In this document: one piece after another, positions 1 to 7,579 of the stretch
Position numbering within the stretch: the first letter of the stretch is position 1
Layout of the letters: every line of letters begins with the position of its first letter
NCBI RefSeq assembly: GCF_012933445.1
Contig: NZ_JABBNC010000001.1
Coordinates: forward strand, 372,001 to 436,000
Direction: 5' to 3'
DNA length: 64,000 nt
From: Actinoplanes sp. TBRC 11911
GTDB taxonomy: Bacteria > Actinomycetota > Actinomycetes > Mycobacteriales > Micromonosporaceae
Notes under the pieces: model-generated
What the model saw: the letters and a program-made list of their open reading frames with translations, nothing else
Told to the model about the DNA's origin: nothing
Databases searched by the model: none
Position numbers and translations under genes: made by a program

Positions 1-1117
1 GTTGGTCGGCGATCGCCTGCTGTCCTTCTTTCGCGGTGGTCAGCCACTTCACGAACGTCTCGGCGGCCGCCTTCTGCTTGGACTTCGTCGAGATGGCCAG
101 GCCGAAGTCGGCGTCGCCGTACATGCCGCTGGTGCTGCCGGCGCCCGCCACGTCGGGGAAGGCGATCGGGAGGATGGGGAACGGTTTGGCCCCGCTGACC
201 CCTGCTGCCGAGAGCGCCGCGGTCATGGCCTTGGTCGTCGCGTACTGCGTATACCAAGTGCCCATCATGACCATGCCGTACTTGCCGGTCAGGAAGTCGT
301 TGTTGGCGTCCGGGTACTGCTGGTACCCGATCGCGCCCTCCTGCATGATGCCGCTGTCGAAGAGGTCCTTCCAGATCGTCAGCGTCTTGACGATCGCCGG
401 CTCGTTCCACTTCGCGTCGCCGGTCGACACCTTGGTCCACAGGCCGGGCTGGACCGAGTTCGCGATCGACTGGAGGGTGTCCTGGTCGAAGCCCTCCTGG
501 GCGGCGCCCTGCACGAAGCAACCGACCTTGTTCGCCTTGAGCGTCTGGCAGACGTTCTTCCACTCCGCGAGCGTGGTGGGGGGCTTCAGGTTGTACTTCT
601 TGAAGATGTCGCCGTTGATCCACAGCATTCCGGCGTAGACCGAGCCGACCGGCATCGCGGTGAGCTTGTTGTCGGCGGTCAGACCGCTGACCCCGATCGG
701 GGCGATCGCCGACTTCCAGTCGGCGCCGAGCGCGTCCTGGGCGAGTTTCGTCTGGTCCTCGGCGAACGACTTGAACTGTGCGACGTAGGCGCCGGGCTGC
801 ATGTCGAAGACGTCCGGGCCCTTGCCCGACAGCAGCGCCGGACGCAGCGCCGCCACCCAGTCGGAGATGTTGACCAGCTTGTAGTTGACCTTGATGTTCG
901 GATACTGCTTGTTGAAGGCGGAAATGTAGGTCTCGGCGGTCGCGGTGTCGGTCGGCGTCCAGCCCCACCAGTTGATGGTGCCGGAGGTCGCGCTGCCGGC
1001 GGCGGCCGTGTCGCTGCTCGAACCGCCGCATGCGGCCAGGGACGAGACGGCGAGAACGGCGGCGGCAAGAACGGACAACGGCCGGAGACGAGACTGTGAG
1101 ATCGGCAAAAGGCGCAT
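1..1117 (-). CDS. ABC transporter sugar-binding lipoprotein (C-terminus cut by window edge)
   Basis: Extracellular solute-binding protein, family 1, which would deliver a sugar to an ABC importer at the outer face of the membrane. Read on the minus strand from the ATG at 1117, it starts with a basic n-region, a hydrophobic core and a lipobox LAAC followed by GGSSS, so it is a lipidated anchor protein. The mature part reads TINWWGWTPTD and later GKGPDVFDMQPGAYVAQF, typical of family 1 maltose- or oligosaccharide-type binding proteins. About 370 residues are present and the end lies beyond base 1. GGAGAGGG lies 5-6 bases before the ATG. A palindrome CGAAAGATTTCG lies 30 bases upstream. The neighbouring LacI and GH10 genes suggest xylo-oligosaccharides as ligand (inference). 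Permease genes are expected to the left of the window. Confidence 0.9.
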   Translation of the reverse strand, partial: MRLLPISQSRLRPLSVLAAAVLAVSSLAACGGSSSDTAAAGSATSGTINWWGWTPTDTATAETYISAFNKQYPNIKVNYKLVNISDWVAALRPALLSGKGPDVFDMQPGAYVAQFKSFAEDQTKLAQDALGADWKSAIAPIGVSGLTADNKLTAMPVGSVYAGMLWINGDIFKKYNLKPPTTLAEWKNVCQTLKANKVGCFVQGAAQEGFDQDTLQSIANSVQPGLWTKVSTGDAKWNEPAIVKTLTIWKDLFDSGIMQEGAIGYQQYPDANNDFLTGKYGMVMMGTWYTQYATTKAMTAALSAAGVSGAKPFPILPIAFPDVAGAGSTSGMYGDADFGLAISTKSKQKAAAETFVKWLTTAKEGQQAIADQ

Positions 1118-1146
1118 GGAACCCTCTCCACTCTTCATGGAGCTGA

Positions 1147-1158
1147 CGAAAGATTTCG
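1147..1158. promoter_or_regulatory. Putative LacI-family operator, perfect palindrome
   Basis: CGAAAGATTTCG is a perfect inverted repeat (CGAAA-NN-TTTCG) 30 bases before the start of the sugar-binding gene. A copy with one mismatch lies a similar distance before the GH10 gene. The LacI gene lies between the two, so the site is probably its operator (inference). Confidence 0.55.
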
Positions 1159-1319
1159 GGCCCTGAGGGGCGTGCGGAGGCCAACCCGCGTGGTCGCGTG
1201 CAAGCGCACGAGATCGCTGGTCGGGTCGTCGTTGTGTCGCTGCGGAACGAAGCTGGATCAGCCTTCTTGGCGATGTGCGACGAGACTAGGCCGTGCGAAA
1301 CTTGCGCGTCAAGGTTTCT

Positions 1320-2414
1320 TTATTTCCCGGAAATTTTCGTACGGGCCGAGCGTCCGCGCTTAGCCTCGGCCGACGGCGGGAACACGAAGTCGGCCTGCCT
1401 GGTGCTGTTGCGCACGACCAGCGTCGTGTCGATGTCGATACGGCTGAACGCCAGGTCCGGCTCGTCGGCGAGGCGCAGCACCAGGTGCACGGCCTGCTCG
1501 GCCATCGCGACCAGCGGGACGTGGACGGTGGTCAGCGGCGGCACCGCCCACTGCGCGATCGACAGGTCGTCATACCCGACGACCGAAAGATCCGCGGGGA
1601 TCGCCAGCCCGAGCGAGCGGGCCGCCTCGTAGACGCCCAGCGCGTACAGGTCGGAGGAAGCGAAAATGGCGGTGGGCCGCTCCGGCAGGGAGAGCAACGC
1701 GAGGCCCTCGGCCAGGCCGTCGGCGTGGTGGAACTCGCCGGACCGGACGAGCTCCGGGGCGACCGGGAGGCCGGACGCGTCCAGCGCGGCGCGGTAGCCG
1801 GACAGGCGCGCCGTCGAGGCCATCATGTCGCCGGGGCCGGTGATGATCCCGATGCGCCGGTGGCCCAGGTCGATCAGGTGACGGGTGGCCAGGTAGCCGC
1901 CGTTCCAGTCGGCCGAGCCGACGGACGGCACATCCGGTGCCGGCGCGCCCGCGGGGTCGATCGCGACGAGCGGGATGTCGCGCGACAGCAGCCGCTGCTT
2001 GACCTCGGCGGGCAGCACGCAGGCGACCAGGACGACCCCGACCGGCTGCCGGCGCAGCACGTCCTCGACCCACTCCTCGTAGGGCGTCTGGTCGGGAGTG
2101 GTGCCGGTGAGCACCATGCCGATCCGCCGCTGCCGCGCGGCCTGCTCGATGCTGGCCAGGACCTCGCCGGCGAACGGACTGTCGATTTCGTAGCAGACGA
2201 CCTCGAGCAGTGGCGCGACCTGGCGTTTCGGCGGCCGCTGCGACTGCCGGTGATCCTGCAGCAGCGCCTCGATGCGCGCGCGTGTCTCGCTGGACACGCC
2301 GGCCCGTCCGTTCAGCACCTTCGAGACCGTCGAGATCGACACGTCCGCCAGGGACGCGACCTCCTGCAGGGTCGCGCGGGAACGGGTGCCTTCCGATGAG
2401 GGCTCGCTGGCCAT
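1320..2414 (-). CDS. LacI-family transcriptional regulator
   Basis: Sugar-responsive DNA-binding repressor of 364 residues, the usual length for the family. The N-terminal helix-turn-helix reads TLQEVASLADVSISTVSKVLNG (about residues 15-37), including the hinge-type VSKVLNGR. The rest is a periplasmic-binding-protein-like effector domain with characteristic segments such as RRIGIITGP and AIFASSDLYALGVYEAARSLG. It lies between the sugar-binding lipoprotein gene and the divergent GH10 gene, and both of these carry a CGAAA-NN-TTTC site about 30 bases before their starts. A local role as repressor of xylan or xylo-oligosaccharide genes is therefore likely. The effector is not visible from sequence. 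Confidence 0.93.
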   Translation of the reverse strand: MASEPSSEGTRSRATLQEVASLADVSISTVSKVLNGRAGVSSETRARIEALLQDHRQSQRPPKRQVAPLLEVVCYEIDSPFAGEVLASIEQAARQRRIGMVLTGTTPDQTPYEEWVEDVLRRQPVGVVLVACVLPAEVKQRLLSRDIPLVAIDPAGAPAPDVPSVGSADWNGGYLATRHLIDLGHRRIGIITGPGDMMASTARLSGYRAALDASGLPVAPELVRSGEFHHADGLAEGLALLSLPERPTAIFASSDLYALGVYEAARSLGLAIPADLSVVGYDDLSIAQWAVPPLTTVHVPLVAMAEQAVHLVLRLADEPDLAFSRIDIDTTLVVRNSTRQADFVFPPSAEAKRGRSARTKISGK

Positions 2415-2514
2415 GGCATCAGCCTATCTGTGAGTGGATGTCCGGCCGGTGCGGCGGTGCCGCGGCCTTGACCGGGCGGTTCCGGCGCACCTATGCTGCG
2501 CTTCCGAACGACAC

Positions 2515-2541
2515 TTTCGCAATTTTCTGCGAAAACTTTCC
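2515..2541. promoter_or_regulatory. Operator region before the GH10 gene
   Basis: Two overlapping symmetric elements. TTTCGCA-N6-TGCGAAA at 2515-2534 is a perfect 7-base inverted repeat. CGAAAACTTTCC at 2530-2541 matches the palindrome CGAAA-NN-TTTCG found before the sugar-binding gene at 11 of 12 positions. The site ends 31 bases before the GH10 ATG, where repressor binding would block the promoter. Confidence 0.5.
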
Positions 2542-2572
2542 AAGAGAGTGATCGTCACCACGGAGGCAATTC

Positions 2573-3829
2573 ATGACTGACCCGTACGCCCACCGGCGCG
2601 GCCAGGTCACGGTCACCGTCCTCGGCCCCGACGGCGATCCGGTCGCCGGCCGGGTCGTGACCGTTGCCCAGAAACGGCACGCGTTCGCGTTCGGCAACAT
2701 CGGCTTCGACTTCGTCCGGCCCGTCGGGGGCGCGGATCCGTCGGAGGCCGCCGAGGTCGAGGGCTTCGGCGGATCGTCCGGGATCGGGCTCGACGAGCTC
2801 GGTGAGCTGTGGCTCGGCCTGTTCAACACGGCGACGCTGCCGTTCTACTGGGGGCGCTACGAGCCGCGTCGTGGTGCGCCCGACGTCAAGCGGCTGACGG
2901 CGACGGCCCGCTGGTTCGCCGAGCGCGGGGTCACCGTGAAGGGCCACCCATTGGTCTGGCACACGGTGCAACCTTCGTGGCTGCTGGGCCTCGACGTCGA
3001 CGAAGTGGAGACGCTGCTGCGCCGACGGATCCGCGATCTGGTCTCCGGGTTCGCGGGTCTGATCGACACGTGGGACGCGATCAACGAGGCCGTCATCATG
3101 CCGGTCTTCGAGAACGGGGAGAACGCGATCACCCCGTTGGCGCGGGCGCGCGGCCGGATCGCGATGGTGCGGCTCGCGTTCGAGGAGGCGCGTGCCGCGA
3201 ACCCGTCGGCCACCCTGGTGCTCAACGACTTCGACCTCACCTCGGCGTACGAATGCCTGATCGAGGGGGTGCTCGAGGCCGGCGTCCAGATCGACGCGAT
3301 CGGCCTGCAGACGCACATGCACCAGGGATATCGCGGCGAGGAGTACATGCGGAAGATGCTCGATCGGTTCGCTCGGTACGGGCTGCCGCTGCACCTGACC
3401 GAAAGCACGATCGTCTCCGGCCATCTGATGCCGCCCGAGATCCGCGACCTGAACGACTACCAGATTCCGTCGTGGCCGACCACGGAGGAAGGCGAGGCTC
3501 GGCAGGCGGACGAGATCGTGCGGCACTACCGGTCGCTGGTCGAGCATCCGGCGGTCCAGTCGATCAACTACTGGGGCATCACGGATGACGGCGCCTGGCT
3601 GGGCGCGCCGGTCGGGCTGATCAGGTCGGACGGTACGAAGAAGCCGTCGTACGACAGGCTGGCCGAGCTGATCAAGGGAGAGTGGTGGGTTCCGCCCACC
3701 GAGATGCGTACGGACGAGAACGGAAAGATGGTGGTGCATGGCTTCTACGGCGACTACACGGTCGAGGACGAGCCCTTCGCGGTGCGCCCGGGTGAGACGG
3801 AAGCGTCGGTGCGGCTGCGAGATCGATAG
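2573..3829 (+). CDS. GH10 endo-1,4-beta-xylanase, intracellular type
   Basis: Glycoside hydrolase family 10, retaining, acting on xylan or xylo-oligosaccharides. It has 418 residues. The catalytic barrel shows KGHPLVWH (123-130), WDAINEAV with the acid/base Glu172, and LPLHLTEST with the nucleophile Glu277. There is no signal peptide: the N-terminus MTDPYAHRRGQVTVTVLG is a short beta-rich extension. The enzyme therefore probably works in the cytoplasm on oligosaccharides brought in by the neighbouring ABC system. GGAGG lies just before the ATG. It is divergent from the LacI gene and shares the operator motif. Family assignment is secure; the exact substrate is inferred from family and context. 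Confidence 0.92.
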   Translation: MTDPYAHRRGQVTVTVLGPDGDPVAGRVVTVAQKRHAFAFGNIGFDFVRPVGGADPSEAAEVEGFGGSSGIGLDELGELWLGLFNTATLPFYWGRYEPRRGAPDVKRLTATARWFAERGVTVKGHPLVWHTVQPSWLLGLDVDEVETLLRRRIRDLVSGFAGLIDTWDAINEAVIMPVFENGENAITPLARARGRIAMVRLAFEEARAANPSATLVLNDFDLTSAYECLIEGVLEAGVQIDAIGLQTHMHQGYRGEEYMRKMLDRFARYGLPLHLTESTIVSGHLMPPEIRDLNDYQIPSWPTTEEGEARQADEIVRHYRSLVEHPAVQSINYWGITDDGAWLGAPVGLIRSDGTKKPSYDRLAELIKGEWWVPPTEMRTDENGKMVVHGFYGDYTVEDEPFAVRPGETEASVRLRDR

Positions 3830-3860
3830 ACACCCGCCTCGGACGTCACGTGGCGCGATA

Positions 3861-3877
3861 GTTTGTACTACGTACTT
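3861..3877. promoter_or_regulatory. Putative MarR autoregulatory half-site
   Basis: GTTTGTACTACGTACTT lies just before the MarR gene. It matches the arm GTTGGTACTACGAACCA of the large inverted repeat at 5305-5346 at 13 of 17 positions. The shared core GTACTACG suggests that one regulator binds both places (inference). Confidence 0.4.
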
Positions 3878-3894
3878 AATTGTGTGTAGGGTCG

Positions 3895-4329
3895 ATGCTC
3901 GTGGAGAGATCGGACGTCGACGCCCGGCTGATCGACGCGCTCGCGCAGACTGCGTTCAGCGTCATGGCGGTGTTGAATCGGGTCGGCGCTGAGAATGACC
4001 TGTCGCTGACGCAGCTGCGGGTCATGGGCATCCTGCGGGACCGGCGGCTGCGGATGACCGCCCTCGCGGACTACCTCGGCCTGGAGAAGTCGACCATGAC
4101 GGGGCTGGTCGATCGGGCCGAGAAACGCGGGCTGCTGGGCCGGGCGCCGAGCGAGACGGACGGCCGTGCGGTGGACGTGTTCCTCACGCCTGCGGGTGAG
4201 GAGCTTGTCGGGCCGGTCTACCGGCGTGTCGTCGAGCTGCTGGCGCCCATGGTCGAGACGCTGCGACCGGCCGAGCGCCGCCAGCTCCAGGCGCATTTGG
4301 AAACCATGCTGGGCCCGCCGCTGCCGTAG
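3895..4329 (+). CDS. MarR-family transcriptional regulator
   Basis: Winged-helix dimeric regulator of about 144 residues. Family hallmarks are LSLTQLRVMGIL, then the recognition region MTALADYLGLEKSTMTGLVDRAEKRGLL and the wing RAPSETDGRAVDVFLTPAG. The ATG at 3895 is chosen because AGGG stands five bases before it; an in-frame TTG at 3880 is possible. It converges on the MDR oxidoreductase gene, whose upstream region holds a 17-base inverted repeat resembling this gene's own promoter. It probably regulates itself and that oxidoreductase in response to a small molecule, as is common in the family. Confidence 0.9.
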   Translation: MLVERSDVDARLIDALAQTAFSVMAVLNRVGAENDLSLTQLRVMGILRDRRLRMTALADYLGLEKSTMTGLVDRAEKRGLLGRAPSETDGRAVDVFLTPAGEELVGPVYRRVVELLAPMVETLRPAERRQLQAHLETMLGPPLP

Positions 4330-4357
4330 CGTTCTTCCAGGAGGCCGGCGGCGGGGC

Positions 4358-5281
4358 TCACGGCACGAACACGATGCGGTCCGCTGTGCCGGCCGTCGCG
4401 GGCCAGGCCTCCGCCACCTGCGCCAGCGGCACGGCTCGGGCGCGCACGTCGAACGCCCCCTCGGCGACCGCCGCGGCCATCTTCGGCAGCTCCTTGAGGA
4501 AATCGCGGCCGGGGACCGAGCCGATGCCGCTGCCGACGATCTGGAAGCGGGCCGAGCGCAGCGCCGCCGACGGGACCGCGGCCGTGGGGCCCGCGACCGA
4601 GCCGATCTGGATCCAGGTCAACTGCTTGCCCCGGTCGGCGCGGGCGGTCAGCACGTCGGTCATCGCGCGGGCGGCCGGCTCGCCCCAGACGTAGTCGAGC
4701 ACCACGTCCACGTCGGCCGCCTTCGCCAGTTCGTCGAACGTGCACGTGCTGTCCGCGGCCAACCGGGCCAAACGCGCGCTGTCACGGCCGGCCGCGATCA
4801 CCTGGCCGGCGCCGAACCGCCGGGCGACCTGCACCGCCATCCGGCCGGCGTTGCCGGTCGCGCCCAGGATCAGCACCCGCTGCCGGCGGGCGAAGTCGAT
4901 GCGCCGGCGCAGCGCCATCCACGACGACATCACCGGGTTCATCGCGGCCGCCACCTGCACCGGGTCGATCCCGGCGGGCAGCACCACGCTGCGGTCCGCC
5001 TCGATCACGGTGCGCTCGGCCATCGCGCCGAGGGTGGTGTCGTCGAGGACGGTGTAGCGGATCCGGCCCTTCGGGTCGCGGACCACGGCGTCGATGCCGG
5101 GCACCAGGGGTAACTCGTCGGTGCTGGTGTAGTGCGACCCGTCCGCCTGCGACCGGACGCGCGGGTGCAGCGCGGTGGCCAGGACGTCCACGACCATCTC
5201 GTCCCGGCCGCGGGCGACGGGCTCCGGATGCTCCTGGTAGCGGGGCGGGGTGTCGAACGAGGTGACGACGGCGGCGTACAT
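4358..5281 (-). CDS. MDR-superfamily NAD(P)H-dependent oxidoreductase (quinone reductase-like)
   Basis: Medium-chain dehydrogenase/reductase of 307 residues without the catalytic or structural zinc ligands, so probably a zinc-independent quinone or enone reductase. The N-terminal GroES-like part contains LPLVPGIDAVVRDPKG. The Rossmann part shows RVLILGATGNAGRMAVQVARRFGA, with the cofactor glycines. The gene is preceded by a strong 17-base inverted repeat between its start and the end of bluB. That repeat resembles the promoter region of the convergent MarR gene, so induction by a compound sensed by MarR is likely (inference). The substrate is unknown. Confidence 0.88.
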   Translation of the reverse strand: MYAAVVTSFDTPPRYQEHPEPVARGRDEMVVDVLATALHPRVRSQADGSHYTSTDELPLVPGIDAVVRDPKGRIRYTVLDDTTLGAMAERTVIEADRSVVLPAGIDPVQVAAAMNPVMSSWMALRRRIDFARRQRVLILGATGNAGRMAVQVARRFGAGQVIAAGRDSARLARLAADSTCTFDELAKAADVDVVLDYVWGEPAARAMTDVLTARADRGKQLTWIQIGSVAGPTAAVPSAALRSARFQIVGSGIGSVPGRDFLKELPKMAAAVAEGAFDVRARAVPLAQVAEAWPATAGTADRIVFVP

Positions 5282-5304
5282 GCAAGCCTCCCGAAGCGAA
5301 ATAG

Positions 5305-5346
5305 GTTGGTACTACGAACCACTTCAGAATGGTTCGTAGTACCAAC
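5305..5346. promoter_or_regulatory. Large inverted-repeat operator before the MDR gene
   Basis: GTTGGTACTACGAACCA (5305-5321) and its exact reverse complement (5330-5346) are separated by 8 bases. No T-run follows on the minus strand, so an operator fits better than a terminator for bluB. Each arm resembles the site before the MarR gene. Confidence 0.6.
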
Positions 5347-5350
5347 TATG

Positions 5351-5980
5351 TCAAGCCCCCAGCCAACGTCCTTGATGTACCGCTTCCTGCCAGGGGCGAC
5401 GTTGCCGCCAGCCGTGCCGTTCCAGGTCGGGCCGCGACTCGAGGTGCGTGACCGGACCGAGGCAGAGCCAGGCCACCGGCCGCACGTGCGAGGGGATACC
5501 GAGCAGCTCCCGCACGAACGGCTCGCGGTAGAACGACACCCATCCGACACCGAGTTGCTCGGCGGTCGCGGCCAGCCACAGGTTCTGGATCGCGAGGCAC
5601 ACCGAATAGAGACCGGCGTCGGCGATCGCGTGCCGCCCCAGCACCGCCGGACTCCCCCGGTCCGGGTCATAGGTCACCACAACCGACAAGCTGGATTCCC
5701 GTACGCCATCGATTTTTATCCGGCTGAACCGCTCAGCGTCCGGCCCCTCGAGAGTGGCGGCGAAGACGTCTCGCTCGCCGCGTACATGCTGGTAGAACGT
5801 ATCGCGCACACCGTCGTCCTCGATCAGGATGAAGTCCCACGGCTGGGACAGTCCGACGCTGGGCGCGGCGTGGGCGGCGGCCAGCACCCGCTCCAGGACG
5901 TCGGCCGCAATGGGCGCGCCGGTGAATTGGCCGCGCACGTCCCGGCGGCGATGGATCACGTCGTACAGCTGGTTGATCAT
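5351..5980 (-). CDS. bluB: 5,6-dimethylbenzimidazole synthase
   Basis: BluB is a nitroreductase-fold flavoenzyme that breaks down reduced FMN with oxygen to make 5,6-dimethylbenzimidazole, the lower ligand of cobalamin. At 209 residues it has the family's usual length. Recognisable segments are RRRDVRGQFTGAPI, LAAAHAAPSVGLSQPWDFIL, the VVTYDPDRG strand, DAGLYSVCLAIQNLWLAATAEQLGVGWVSFYRE and VAWLCLGPV. A cobalamin riboswitch immediately upstream on the same strand gives independent support. No other cobalamin gene is visible here, so it is a single-gene transcription unit under B12 control. Confidence 0.95.
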   Translation of the reverse strand: MINQLYDVIHRRRDVRGQFTGAPIAADVLERVLAAAHAAPSVGLSQPWDFILIEDDGVRDTFYQHVRGERDVFAATLEGPDAERFSRIKIDGVRESSLSVVVTYDPDRGSPAVLGRHAIADAGLYSVCLAIQNLWLAATAEQLGVGWVSFYREPFVRELLGIPSHVRPVAWLCLGPVTHLESRPDLERHGWRQRRPWQEAVHQGRWLGA

Positions 5981-6002
5981 GGGCAGGCTCCCGCTGCGCT
6001 CG

Positions 6003-6192
6003 CGCCCCTCCGGAAAGGGGCGACCAGACGCGAGGCCGGTCTTCGGACTCCCGGATCGTTGCCCGACCGTCCGCCTTCCCAGCCTTACGGCCAGTGGCGT
6101 GCCTGGACGGCGGCTCCCCGGTCACCGCGGCGGGCCCGTGCCGGATTCACACCGGCTTCCCGATTCTCCCCGCCATCGGCGGGGCACCTCGC
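6003..6192 (-). promoter_or_regulatory. Cobalamin riboswitch with expression-platform hairpin
   Basis: On the minus strand the leader of bluB shows, in order, GGGAAGCCGGTGTGAATC, CGGCACGGG, the B12-box region CGCCACTGGCCGTAAGGC, GGGAAGGCGG, and GAGTCCGAAGACCGGCC. The closing stem pairs GCGAGG (6187-6192) with CCTCGC (6030-6035). A hairpin CGCCCC/GGGGCG at 6003-6022, just before the bluB ribosome site, is a likely expression platform. Adenosylcobalamin-type ligand binding should lower bluB expression. Class assignment rests on these conserved boxes. Confidence 0.93.
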
Positions 6193-6223
6193 TGACAGTT
6201 CGTGCCGCCGACAGCGTACCGCC

Positions 6224-6399
6224 TCACCTTTCCAGCGCGATTCCCCGCGTCAGCAGGACGCTGGTCTGATGCGCCGCCACCAGCGCGTGGCGAGGAGCAG
6301 CTCGCGCCCGGCCGCGGCGTCCGGCCCGTCGCCGACGCACTGCTGCCAGTCGACGATGCCCGCCGTACCCTCCATGTCGGTGGACAGATAAATCTTCAC
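6224..6399 (-). pseudogene. Remnant of a DppA-like D-aminopeptidase gene (peptidase family M55)
   Basis: From a GTG at 6399 the minus strand reads MKIYLSTDMEGTAGIVDWQQ followed by GPDAAAGRELLLA, the unmistakable start of M55 zinc D-aminopeptidases. The frame then runs into a stop at 6250 after 49 codons. A second frame carries HALVAAHQTSVLLTRGIALER and a stop at 6224, resembling a C-terminal helix of such proteins (weaker match). About 200 internal residues are missing, so this is an internal deletion with frameshift. It lies 32 bases upstream of the bluB riboswitch. Confidence 0.7.
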
Positions 6400-6571
6400 C
6401 GCGGGAACTTAGCAGCTACAACGGTCCCCCAACAGAGACGCACTCCAATAGGTTCAGGCTTGCCGCGGTTAGTCAATGGCTTCGTGAATCGGAACACGAG
6501 TCGCTATACCGGCCTCGAACGCGCATTAGTCTGGCGGCCGGAATTCGGGCGAGGAATTGCCGGGGCCCCGA
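6400..6571. other. Short spacer without recognised features
   Basis: Between the M55 remnant and the hydrolase gene I see no convincing gene or structured element. Confidence 0.4.
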
Positions 6572-7477
6572 TCAGAAGAGGGCCTGACGGATCCGGTCCG
6601 CGATCCAGGCACGCCCCCGAACCCCATCCTCCAGCACCCCGGCAAAGGAGACAAAGGCATGAATCTGCCCGTCGAACCGGCGCAGCTCGACCGGCACTCC
6701 GGCATCACCGAGCCTTCCCGCGTACGCCTCGGCCTCGTCCCGCACCGGGTCGAGCTCGGCGGTGAGAATCGTCGCCGGCGGCAGTCCCGACAGATCGGCC
6801 GCGCGCGCCGGCGAGAGGCGCGGGTCCCGTACGTCCGCGGTGCCGGCGTAGTCGCGGACGATGTGCGCGATGTCCTCGGTGGAATGGAAATACCCGCTCT
6901 CGCCGAACGCGCGGTAGCTTTCCGTGGCGCCCACCCCGGCAAGGTCGAGCACCGGGTAGATCAGGACCTGGTGCACGATGCCCGTGCCCCGTAGCGACTG
7001 GCACGCCGCCGCCAGCAAGTTCGCGCCGCTGCTCTCGCCGCAGACCGCTACCCGCGCCGGATCCACCGCCAAGCCGGCCCCGTCCTGCAGCAGCCGCCGG
7101 AGCACGCCCACGCAGTCGTCGAGCCCGGCCGGAAAAGGATGCTCGGGCGCCAGCCGGAAATCGATCGCGACAACCACCGCACCGGAGCGGGCGGCCAGGT
7201 CACGTGCCATTCGGTCGTGTGTGTCGAGATTGCCGATCGACCAGCCGCCGCCGTGCGCGAACGCCACCACCGGCAGACCCGGCGAAACGCTCGGCCGGTA
7301 AACGCGAACCGGCACCGTATCGACCAGCACGTCGTCGACCGCGGCGAGTTCGGTCACGTCACCGGTCAAGCTCACCGCACGCGTCGCCGCTTGACGACGC
7401 GCCTCGATCGGCGTGCTGGCCAACGGTGGCGCGCCGGCGAGCATCGTCAACAGTTCGGCCGCTTGCGAATTCAGCAT
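6572..7477 (-). CDS. Alpha/beta hydrolase, hormone-sensitive-lipase (fold-3) family esterase
   Basis: Cytoplasmic carboxylesterase of 301 residues. It carries the HSL oxyanion motif HGGGW (75-79), the nucleophile elbow GESSG with Ser149, Asp243 in ELDPVRDEAE and His273 in GQIHAFVS. Together these form a complete catalytic triad. No signal peptide is seen. It is transcribed divergently from the CrtC/AttH-like gene at 7580. The natural ester is unknown; family members hydrolyse short-chain acyl esters. Confidence 0.92.
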   Translation of the reverse strand: MLNSQAAELLTMLAGAPPLASTPIEARRQAATRAVSLTGDVTELAAVDDVLVDTVPVRVYRPSVSPGLPVVAFAHGGGWSIGNLDTHDRMARDLAARSGAVVVAIDFRLAPEHPFPAGLDDCVGVLRRLLQDGAGLAVDPARVAVCGESSGANLLAAACQSLRGTGIVHQVLIYPVLDLAGVGATESYRAFGESGYFHSTEDIAHIVRDYAGTADVRDPRLSPARAADLSGLPPATILTAELDPVRDEAEAYAGRLGDAGVPVELRRFDGQIHAFVSFAGVLEDGVRGRAWIADRIRQALF

Positions 7478-7579
7478 CAGAAACCTTTCCCGTCATCCGT
7501 CGCCACTTGCGACGAGTCGCAGCTAAAGACGATCGGGGCGGGTCGCGGTTCAACGTCTCGGAAAGGGGACCTTCGTTCT

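Noticed and set aside
2..1099. Long open plus-strand frame opposite the sugar-binding lipoprotein
   Set aside because: The minus strand gives a textbook lipoprotein with lipobox and ribosome site. The plus frame is Arg/Gly/Val-rich shadow sequence typical of high-GC DNA.
5305..5346. Inverted repeat as the terminator of bluB
   Set aside because: The stem is not especially GC-rich, no T-run follows, and the arm recurs before the MarR gene. An operator explains more, though termination is not excluded.
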